DNA of 9,929 nucleotides from the NCBI GenBank assembly GCA_015231395.1, contig JADGBP010000053.1, positions 1-9,929 on the forward strand, given 5' to 3'. A program made the translations under genes and the position numbers. The notes below the pieces were generated by a model. It was not told the origin of the DNA, ran no database searches, and worked only from the letters and a program-made list of their open reading frames with translations. Source of the stretch: Desulfamplus sp. Lineage in GTDB: Bacteria > Desulfobacterota > Desulfobacteria > Desulfobacterales > Desulfobacteraceae. Shown piece after piece: positions 1-5,486 of this stretch (position 1 is its first letter; each line of letters begins with the position of its first letter).

Positions 1-28
1 TCACCTCTGATAAAAAATCGATTAACAT
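1..28 (-). CDS. 5' end of an unidentified leftward gene (partial)
   Basis: On the minus strand an ATG at 28-26 opens a frame reading MLIDFLSEV, which then runs off the window. It is preceded by GGAG (plus-strand 35-38) with a 6-nt spacer, a near-ideal Shine-Dalgarno arrangement, and by a possible promoter at 71-99. Only nine codons are visible, so no family can be assigned. The call rests on the start signals alone and could be a chance match. Confidence 0.4.
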
Positions 29-70
29 ATAATACTCCTATTGGAAATTCATTGTTAGATTGTTGGATTT

Positions 71-99
71 AAGATAGGCGATATCTGATTTAATTTCAA
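71..99 (-). promoter_or_regulatory. Putative sigma70 promoter for the left-edge gene
   Basis: Read on the minus strand, TTGAAA (99-94) and TATCTT (76-71) are separated by exactly 17 bp, close to the TTGACA/TATAAT consensus. They lie about 40-70 bp upstream of the GGAG/ATG start signals of the left-edge gene. The region is AT-rich, so chance matches are likely. Confidence 0.35.
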
Positions 100-119
100 T
101 AGATTATTAGAATTGAACA

Positions 120-900
120 GCCCTGCTCGTATACGGCTCCTGTTTATCTTTATCCCCGATTAATAGGGGGAAGCTCACCTCCTCTGCTTCGTTCCTTCTA
201 TTCATCTCAATAACTCAGTATTTCGGCTCTTCAATGCCGTGCGGTTGCTTTCTATCCCTTTCGGGCAATATACGACCGCTTTCCAACACCTACTCCGATG
301 AGAGCAGTTTTCTTCATGATCCCTGTTCCCAGGGGGACTGCGAAGAGACTTGCCCATCTCTTTAGATGGCTTGTTCTCAACTGTTCCATTTAAATGATTT
401 CCGGAACTTTCAAATAAACTTCACCCCTTCGCAACCATCAGCTCTTTTATCTCTCTGACAGCTCCTGTGAATTACACCACAGGTCATTTCCGTTTTATCC
501 TCCACTCCGTTACCGGGTTTCTCTGGCAGAAACTTCAACACTACTACGGGATCATCTGCCACCCTGCAAAGCATCTTGCCCTTCTTGAATCTCTTCTTGT
601 CAGGCAATATCCTTATTACCTTAGAACTCTACAGGGCTTCCCCGGTTAATAACTGTTCCCTGTGAATAATCCCATCCTCAAGCACTTCAGCAGTCTGTCT
701 GAGTATCGGGCTTTGCCATATTTCGCAGGCTTACCCACTGCTTCAGCCGAATCAGGTTCGCTTTCGCTATGTACCATTCACTTCCTATCGCTTCCTTCAG
801 ACCCTTCCGTTACCAGAAACGCCCTTGCGATTCAGATTGATTTCCCCTCAGACGGGGTATCTCCACTATCTTTCAAGTGGACGGGTTGACAGCTTTGCCG
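120..900 (-). mobile_element. Probable ORF-less, 3'-truncated group II intron RNA region
   Basis: No ORF in this stretch of about 780 bp has a convincing protein sequence, and its base composition is visibly richer in GC than the flanking AT-rich DNA. On the minus strand it resembles group II intron RNA. It has GGTCTGAAGGAAGCGA and AAAGCGAACCTGA-like segments followed by a GCTGAAGCAGTGGGTAAGCC segment, which I recall from domain I of bacterial introns. Near 155-180 it has a short hairpin (TCCCC/GGGGA arms) that could be a domain IV without maturase. It then reads GAGCCGTATACGAG (minus strand, 139-126), matching the 5' strand of domain V. The expected complementary 3' strand (CGTACGGTTC-like) and domain VI are absent, so the element looks truncated in domain V. 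No reverse transcriptase is present, so it could not move by itself. The 5' boundary is unclear because no GUGYG start is obvious. The identification is from memory of the class, not from an alignment. Confidence 0.45.
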
Positions 901-909
901 GGCAAACAA

Positions 910-938
910 AAAAAACGTGAATTTTTTTCACGTTTTTT
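910..938. terminator. Bidirectional rho-independent terminator
   Basis: A perfect 12-bp stem (AAAAAACGTGAA at 910-921, TTCACGTTTTTT at 927-938) closes a 5-T loop. It is U-rich on both sides. On the minus strand it is followed by a run of eight T, and it begins 20 bp beyond the stop codon of the DtxR-family gene, which it should terminate. The symmetry means it can also stop rightward transcripts coming from the intron-like region. Confidence 0.8.
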
Positions 939-957
939 GCAAAACAAAGCATAGAGG

Positions 958-1488
958 TTATTTCAAGTTGGATTTGTTTGCAATATGGCACTTTTCGCAT
1001 GATTTTAGGCAATCCATACACTCTTGCCACCCTTTTTGACCATGAGAGCAAAATTCTACAAAGGAGTCGATCCAATTTTGCCCACTCCTTGGACAAAGAT
1101 CGATAAACTCCACAAATTGCACTAACTTGTCAATAGATTCGTGATCAATACTATGTTCCATTCTACACGCCATAATATCAGCTTTGTCTGGATCAATTTG
1201 TATTACCCGTGTTAAAAAATCTTTTAGTATTGAGTGTCTTTGTGTGATTTCAAGAGCTATTTTTTTTCCCTCATCTGTTAAGGTTACATATCCATAAGGC
1301 TCATAGTTAATAAGCTCTTTTTCTGCAAGGTTTTTGAGCATACTTGTTACTGAGCCTCTCTGAATTCCCATATTTTCTGCAATATCTTTGGAGCGTGCTA
1401 CTCGATTCTTCTCTTGAAGTTTCAAGATAATTTCAAGGTAATCTTCAAGACTTTCTGTTAATTCAATTTTATCTGTCATTGTAGTCAT
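958..1488 (-). CDS. DtxR/MntR-family metal-dependent repressor with cysteine-rich tail
   Basis: 176-residue cytoplasmic DNA-binding regulator, expected to use Fe(II) or Mn(II) as corepressor and most likely to control the divergent feoAB genes. Residues 15-75 form the winged helix-turn-helix (SKDIAENMGIQRGSVTSML). Residues 80-130 are the metal-binding/dimerisation domain. Likely ligands are a mixture: D16 and E19 align with MntR D8 and E11, while C108-x2-E111-H112 matches the C-x2-E-H motif of DtxR, with H85 upstream. The position matching DtxR E83 seems to be Lys89. After residue 130 there is no SH3 domain. Instead a short tail carries C132, C147, C157, C160, C164 and C167 plus His149 and His168, including a CxxCxxxCxxC cluster. 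Two starts are possible: the ATG at 1488, with GGA 8 nt upstream, or the ATG at 1479 (M4), with AAGAGA 9 nt upstream. Specificity for Fe versus Mn is inferred. Confidence 0.88.
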   Translation of the reverse strand: MTTMTDKIELTESLEDYLEIILKLQEKNRVARSKDIAENMGIQRGSVTSMLKNLAEKELINYEPYGYVTLTDEGKKIALEITQRHSILKDFLTRVIQIDPDKADIMACRMEHSIDHESIDKLVQFVEFIDLCPRSGQNWIDSFVEFCSHGQKGWQECMDCLKSCEKCHIANKSNLK

Positions 1489-1675
1489 TCTCTTATTCCG
1501 TCATCATTTAAAATTATTCTGCTTTGTGTGTATTGATATATTTTTTAGATACTTATCTCGGTCATAAGTTGGTGTTGCATATATAGAAGCTAAATTTATT
1601 CCTGTTTAAAGTATAACTTACATAAACATATCTTTTGAGTCAACACGACATTTTCTTAATACACACAAAAATATC

Positions 1676-1718
1676 TTGACATCAAATAAAGTTAGTTTAA
1701 TATAACATTATTTGATGT
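1676..1718 (+). promoter_or_regulatory. Putative feoAB promoter overlapped by an 11-bp inverted repeat (candidate operator)
   Basis: TTGACA (1676-1681) is a perfect -35 element; TATAAC (1701-1706) is a 5/6 match to -10, though the 19-bp spacing is long. ACATCAAATAA (1679-1689) and TTATTTGATGT (1708-1718) are perfect inverted repeats with an 18-bp centre, so the arms overlap the -35 and lie just after the -10. Between them is GTTAGTTTAA, which resembles a half of the DtxR-type box. A repressor bound here would block RNA polymerase. That the neighbouring DtxR-family protein binds here is inference. Confidence 0.45.
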
Positions 1719-1840
1719 TGTGAATCAAACTCTATAAACATAACAGTTTTAGGAGTAGAATTCAAATATGGTGTTGAAATAAGATACGGCGTTCAAGGTT
1801 CCAATATCAACATATTTATCACACTTTTAATCAGAGCGGA

Positions 1841-1871
1841 TAATTGTCGTCATCGGACAAGGTAATTGTCG
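1841..1871 (+). repeat. 9-bp direct repeat upstream of feoA
   Basis: TAATTGTCG occurs at 1841-1849 and 1863-1871, 22 bp apart (about two helical turns), in the feoA leader. The arms TTGTC/GACAA at 1844-1848 and 1856-1860 also form a short inverted repeat. It could be a paired protein-binding site or an mRNA element; nothing in the sequence decides which. Confidence 0.35.
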
Positions 1872-1890
1872 CATAATAATGGAGTTTATT

Positions 1891-2145
1891 ATGAATAGAA
1901 TGAGCATAAAATCTAAAATAGCTTTAAGAGAGATGAAGGATAACCAAAGAGGGATAATTTTATCTGTTAATGCAAACGGTGAAATGGGGCGAAGGATAAG
2001 AGATATGGGGCTTGTTCCCGGTGCTTCAATATCAATTCAAGGCAGAGCTCCTCTTTATGATCCCGTTGCAATAAGAATCATGGGCTTTACTCTGACACTA
2101 AGAAATAATGAAGCGGATTACATAATGGTAGAGTTAGAATCTTAA
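1891..2145 (+). CDS. feoA: FeoA, ferrous iron transport accessory protein
   Basis: 84-residue cytoplasmic SH3-like small protein of the FeoA family, which works with the FeoB permease in Fe(II) uptake. The core reads GRRIRDMGLVPGASI followed by APLYDPVAIRIMGFTLTLR, the usual FeoA pattern, ending in hydrophobic strands. I place the start at ATG 1891 because GGAG at 1881-1884 lies 6 nt upstream. An in-frame ATG at 1879 would overlap that Shine-Dalgarno and has no good one itself. The gene is 15 bp before feoB and clearly co-transcribed with it. Length is normal for the family. Confidence 0.93.
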   Translation: MNRMSIKSKIALREMKDNQRGIILSVNANGEMGRRIRDMGLVPGASISIQGRAPLYDPVAIRIMGFTLTLRNNEADYIMVELES

Positions 2146-2160
2146 AAGGAAATAATATAA

Positions 2161-4371
2161 ATGGAAACAACTATTGCTCTTGCAGGTAATCCAAATTCAG
2201 GGAAAACAACTCTATTTAACGCATTAACAGGCGCACACCAACACGTTGGTAACTATCCAGGTGTAACTGTTGAGAAAAAATGCGGAATTTTCACCTTTGA
2301 CGATAAAAGATTCAATGTTGTTGATCTTCCCGGTACATACTCTCTTACAGCTTACTCTCTTGAAGAGGTTGTTGCCCGTGATTTTCTTGCCCTTGAAAAG
2401 CCTGATATGGTTATAAACATTGTAGATGCCTCAAATTTGGAGAGAAATCTATATTTATCATTGCAGATTCTGGAGATGGGACTTCCTGTTTGTATAGCTC
2501 TTAATATGATGGATGTTGCAAAAAAGCGTGGAGTAACTATTGACATTGAAAAGCTATCAAAACTACTTGGCGTTCCTATTGCTGCTACAGTTGCAAGAGA
2601 TGGGAAAAAAGGCACTATAGAGCTTATAGAGACTATATCTAAAATTTTTCATACATCTAATGATAGTAATAATCAACAAAGTAATAGTAAGATTAATAAT
2701 AATCGCCTGTTATCTTTAATAAAAATTTCATATGGCAATGATATTGATAATGCAATTCTTGATATTGAAAAAATTGTTAATGAATATAGCTTCTTGACTG
2801 ACAAATACCCAAGTCGCTGGGTAGCTTTAAAATTTTTGGAAAATGACGAGCAGATTATAAAACTTGCACAGAAGCACGGTGATCTGTTTGATCGAGTTTT
2901 GTGTGATACTTGCAAGTGCGATCCAAATAAATGCAATATTTTTAAACAAATATCCCAACAGTGTGATACTAAATTTATTCAAAAAATTTTCCAAATAGTT
3001 ACGGGCGTTTCAGAACATCTACAGCAAACAGAAGAGACCTATCCAGAAGCAGTTATAGCTGACAGGCGTTATGGATATATAAATTCTCTTCTTAAACAGG
3101 GAGTTGTTCATCATCATTATGACAGCGAAAAACTTAGAACATCAGATAAAATTGATAAGGTGGTGACGCATAGATTTTTAGGTCCGGCTATAATGGTTGC
3201 CATACTCTATTCAATGTATCATTTTACATTTACCTACAGTGAACTTCCTATTTCATGGCTTGAAGGGTTATTTGGTTTACTATCCTCTTCGTTAGATAGC
3301 ATTATGGCTGATGGGTTAATAAAATCTCTTGTTATCTCAGGAGTTATTGATGGTGTAGGCGGTGTTCTTGGTTTTGTCCCTCTTATAATGTTTATGTTTT
3401 TCTTTATCGCAATTCTTGAAGATTCTGGCTACCTTGCAAGGGTTGCGTATATGCTTGATAGAGTGTTCAGAGTTTTTGGTCTTCATGGAAGTTCGGTTAT
3501 GCCATTTATCATAAGTGGTGGAATTGCGGGAGGCTGTGCTGTTCCGGGCATTATGGCAACAAGAACTTTAAAATCTCCAAAAGAGCGGCTTGCCACGCTT
3601 TTGACAGTTCCATTTATGAATTGTGGAGCAAAACTTCCTGTTTTTATTCTTTTAATTGCCGCATTTTTTCAAGAACATAGAGCTTTTTTCATGTTTTTGA
3701 TTACACTAATAGCTTGGATAGGCGCACTTGCTGCTGCAAAACTATTTAGATCAACAATTATAAAAGGGCAATCTACTCCATTTGTAATGGAGCTACCTTC
3801 GTATCGACTTCCTACATTTACAAGTCTTTTGATTCATACATGGGAGCGAACATGGCAATATATAAAAAAAGCTGGCACGGTGATTTTAGGAATCTCTATC
3901 GTTTTATGGGCAATGATGACCTTTCCATCTGTTCCTGCTGATATTCAAAATAAAACACCAGAGACAGCTTTAAAATACTCAATTGCTGGACGCATTGGCT
4001 CTTCAATAGAGAACATAACTCAATTTGCTGGTTTTGATTGGCGGATTAATATTGCTCTTCTTGGTGGGTTTGCAGCAAAAGAGGTGGTTGTTTCAACTCT
4101 TGGAACAGCATACTCATTAAGCGATGTTGATCCTGAACAGACAGATACTCTTGCAAAAAAGCTATCTAATTCACCTGATTTTAGACCCTTAACAGCAATA
4201 AGCCTTATTATATTTACAATGTTCTACTCGCCATGTTTTGTATCTGTAGTGTGTATCTCAAGAGAATCTGGTTCATGGAGATGGGGGCTCTTTTCGATTC
4301 TATTTAATACAGCTTTTGCATTCACCTTTGCTGTTATTATCTATCAGCTTGGTTCTATGATGGGATTTTAG
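2161..4371 (+). CDS. feoB: FeoB, GTPase-coupled ferrous iron permease
   Basis: 736-residue inner-membrane Fe(II) importer. The N-terminal G domain has G1 GNPNSGKT (9-16), switch T36 in YPGVTVE, G3 DLPG (55-58) and G4 NMMD (115-118). It is followed by an Asn/Ser-rich linker (about 165-182) and the helical spacer. The membrane part starts near residue 340 and contains ILEDSGYLARVAYMLDR, the first gate motif GGCAVP (457-462, Cys459), the second gate motif NCGAKLPVF (487-495, Cys488), a TM segment with GGFAAKEVVVSTLGTAYS, and the C-terminal SPCFVSVVC. Two things are unusual: the low-complexity linker, and a soluble-side cysteine cluster C248-x2-C-x-C-x4-C258 with C268. The RBS AAGGAA lies just after the feoA stop. 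Length is within the normal FeoB range (about 650-800) and no frame breaks are seen. Confidence 0.97.
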   Translation: METTIALAGNPNSGKTTLFNALTGAHQHVGNYPGVTVEKKCGIFTFDDKRFNVVDLPGTYSLTAYSLEEVVARDFLALEKPDMVINIVDASNLERNLYLSLQILEMGLPVCIALNMMDVAKKRGVTIDIEKLSKLLGVPIAATVARDGKKGTIELIETISKIFHTSNDSNNQQSNSKINNNRLLSLIKISYGNDIDNAILDIEKIVNEYSFLTDKYPSRWVALKFLENDEQIIKLAQKHGDLFDRVLCDTCKCDPNKCNIFKQISQQCDTKFIQKIFQIVTGVSEHLQQTEETYPEAVIADRRYGYINSLLKQGVVHHHYDSEKLRTSDKIDKVVTHRFLGPAIMVAILYSMYHFTFTYSELPISWLEGLFGLLSSSLDSIMADGLIKSLVISGVIDGVGGVLGFVPLIMFMFFFIAILEDSGYLARVAYMLDRVFRVFGLHGSSVMPFIISGGIAGGCAVPGIMATRTLKSPKERLATLLTVPFMNCGAKLPVFILLIAAFFQEHRAFFMFLITLIAWIGALAAAKLFRSTIIKGQSTPFVMELPSYRLPTFTSLLIHTWERTWQYIKKAGTVILGISIVLWAMMTFPSVPADIQNKTPETALKYSIAGRIGSSIENITQFAGFDWRINIALLGGFAAKEVVVSTLGTAYSLSDVDPEQTDTLAKKLSNSPDFRPLTAISLIIFTMFYSPCFVSVVCISRESGSWRWGLFSILFNTAFAFTFAVIIYQLGSMMGF

Positions 4372-4396
4372 TTTTAATAAAATATGGAGAAAAAAA

Positions 4397-4606
4397 ATGA
4401 GCAAAAACAATAAAAAAATGATGATTCAAATGGGTATGTGGGGTTCTCTTGTAGGAATGGTGTCAACTGGATTTATAGACAAAAAGAGCCATATCTGGGG
4501 TGTCCAAGTGTGCCATTTATGCTGGGCGCATTCTAAAAAATGGGGTAAAAAACTATTTTTTTATGAGTTATATTTCATAACTCAAGTTTCGATACAAGAC
4601 CATTAA
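4397..4606 (+). pseudogene. Small FeoB-linked ORF interrupted by nested MITEs
   Basis: The start signals are good: GGAG at 4386-4389, 7 nt before ATG 4397, 25 bp after the feoB stop, so it is the third gene of the feo operon. Residues 1-33 (MSKNNKKMMIQMGMWGSLVG..., Met-rich with a short hydrophobic stretch at about 8-27 and ending DKKSHI) are native-looking. Element B begins exactly at codon 34 (4496), and from codon 43 the frame runs through element A. The present 69-residue product therefore ends in element-encoded sequence (WGVQVCHLCWAHSKKWGKK...). Removing 4496-4916 would join codon 33 in frame to CAT TAC GAC CAT AAG... at 4917-4952, giving a 44-residue protein ending HYDHKLSFLSK. The family is not recognised. 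Small membrane proteins often follow feoB, which fits, but function is unknown. Whether it is inactive or simply altered cannot be told. Confidence 0.55.
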
Positions 4607-4916
4607 GCCTAAAATCAATAGTCTCGCATTTTTTGAACACATACTGCTAATTGATAACACCATGAAACTTTGTCAAAACTCAAATTTTTAGAAAATTAAA
4701 AAAAAGCGATGTGGACATAAACTATTGAATTTAAAAGTTAATATTCGCATTGAAATTTACCCCATTTTTTAGAATGCGCCCATTTATGCTTGCTCACTTT
4801 TTGGGACTCATTAATTTGCTCTAAAGCCCAGTCAATGCAAGTGATTTGGTTAATATCGCCAGTCCCAAAAACTGAGCAAAGAATATGGTGCCAAAAGAAG
4901 TTTTTTGGACACCCCA
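4496..4916. mobile_element. MITE-like element B (split by element A)
   Basis: The ends are perfect 12-bp inverted repeats: TGGGGTGTCCAA at 4496-4507 and TTGGACACCCCA at 4905-4916. A second subterminal inverted pair, TGCTCACTTTTTGGGACT (4791-4808) and its near-complement (4861-4878, 17 of 18 matching), shows that the two ends are related over about 50 bp. Without element A and its duplicated 9 bp, the element is about 154 bp and has no transposase. No convincing flanking target duplication was seen, so the exact ends and parent IS family are unknown. Confidence 0.65.
4515..4790. mobile_element. MITE A with 26-bp terminal inverted repeats and 9-bp target duplication
   Basis: The element spans 4524-4781 (258 bp). 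Its termini are perfect 26-bp inverted repeats at 4524-4549 and 4756-4781, starting GGGCGCATTCTAAAAAATGG. It is flanked by the direct repeat ATTTATGCT (4515-4523 and 4782-4790), a clear 9-bp target-site duplication. This may be 10 bp if a shared C is counted. No transposase ORF fits inside, so it is a non-autonomous MITE that needs a transposase from elsewhere. An 8-bp hairpin (TGAGTTAT/ATAACTCA, 4564-4584) sits near the left end. Its target was element B, so it is the younger insertion. The parental IS family is not identified. Confidence 0.85.
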
Positions 4917-5009
4917 CATTACGACCATAAGTTGTCGTTTTTGAGTAAATAGAAAATGGATAAAAAGTAGAATTACTTAACAAGCACATATTAAAAAAGG
5001 AGTTTAATT

Positions 5010-5486
5010 ATGAACAAAAAGAATTCTGTATCTTTAACAATTCAACAACACATCTCATCAAAATCAATATTTTCCATGGTTGCAATGCTTCTTATTTGCG
5101 GTATGCTTATATTTACCAAAACAGCTTTTTCTCAAGATGATAAGTTTGAGCCTCTCGGAGGAGAAGGGAAAAAATGCAAGATCGGACAAGATTACTATTT
5201 TGAATACAGTTTTGATAAAACACCTCAATTGGGCACAGTTATTCTTAAAATCCAGATATTTGATAAGAATGGCAACAGGGACACATCTTTAAAGATTACG
5301 GGTGATACTGGAATGCCGACCATGAGAGGACATCACGACACAGGTATGGTTGATTTTCAGCAGAATAAAAAGGGTGATTACCTGCTGCCTGTGAATATTG
5401 TAATGCCAGGTGCATGGGATATCCGTATGATTTTTAGTAAGGATGGCAAACCCATTTATAAAGGGAGCATAAACTTTGAGGTTTAG
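5010..5486 (+). CDS. Exported YtkA-like protein
   Basis: 158 residues with a signal peptide (hydrophobic core about 20-36, likely cleavage near AFS-QDD at 41-42), so periplasmic or surface located. The mature part looks like a small beta-sandwich of the YtkA/FixH-like type. It has strands around VILKIQIFDKNGNRD, a central GMPTMRGHHDTG segment (101-112) with Met and two His, and a closing MPGAWDIRMIFSKDGKPIYKGSINFEV. YtkA-like domains occur near copper and other metal-handling genes. The Met/His segment could bind a metal, but that is inference. Start ATG 5010 has AGGAG 7 nt upstream. It is the first of five closely spaced genes and overlaps the next one. Confidence 0.75.
   Translation: MNKKNSVSLTIQQHISSKSIFSMVAMLLICGMLIFTKTAFSQDDKFEPLGGEGKKCKIGQDYYFEYSFDKTPQLGTVILKIQIFDKNGNRDTSLKITGDTGMPTMRGHHDTGMVDFQQNKKGDYLLPVNIVMPGAWDIRMIFSKDGKPIYKGSINFEV

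Larger units (their letters stand above)
1489..1890. promoter_or_regulatory. Divergent control region between the DtxR-family gene and feoA
   Basis: About 400 bp of AT-rich non-coding DNA between divergent genes. It contains the feoA promoter candidate inside an 11-bp inverted repeat, a second 12-bp inverted repeat (1523-1534 and 1658-1669), a small palindrome with ACTTAT/ATAAGT arms (1551-1556, 1564-1569), and a direct repeat just before feoA. No clear promoter for the leftward gene could be fixed: a TTGACT lies at 1643-1638 on the minus strand, but no good -10 is spaced correctly. Confidence 0.7.

Noticed and set aside
410..889. Three small ORFs inside the intron-like region (410-607 minus, 467-649 plus, 662-889 plus)
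   Set aside because: They overlap a structured RNA-like region, lack good RBS and have no recognisable protein pattern; similar ORFs are common by chance in group II intron RNA.
1750..1785. Possible four-codon leader peptide (MVLK) after an AGGAG in the feoA leader
   Set aside because: Spacing is too long and the peptide too short to support; no terminator/antiterminator pair is visible nearby.
1879..1890. Upstream ATG for feoA
   Set aside because: It overlaps the GGAG that serves ATG 1891 and has no Shine-Dalgarno of its own.
4738..4989. 83-residue minus-strand ORF across the MITE region
   Set aside because: It spans the ends of both MITE-like elements and their flanks, and its sequence follows the inverted repeats, so it is a by-product of the insertions.
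4921..5009. Promoter for the YtkA-like gene
   Set aside because: TAGAAT at 4968-4973 is -10-like but no -35 is found at 16-18 bp spacing, so it is not listed as a feature.
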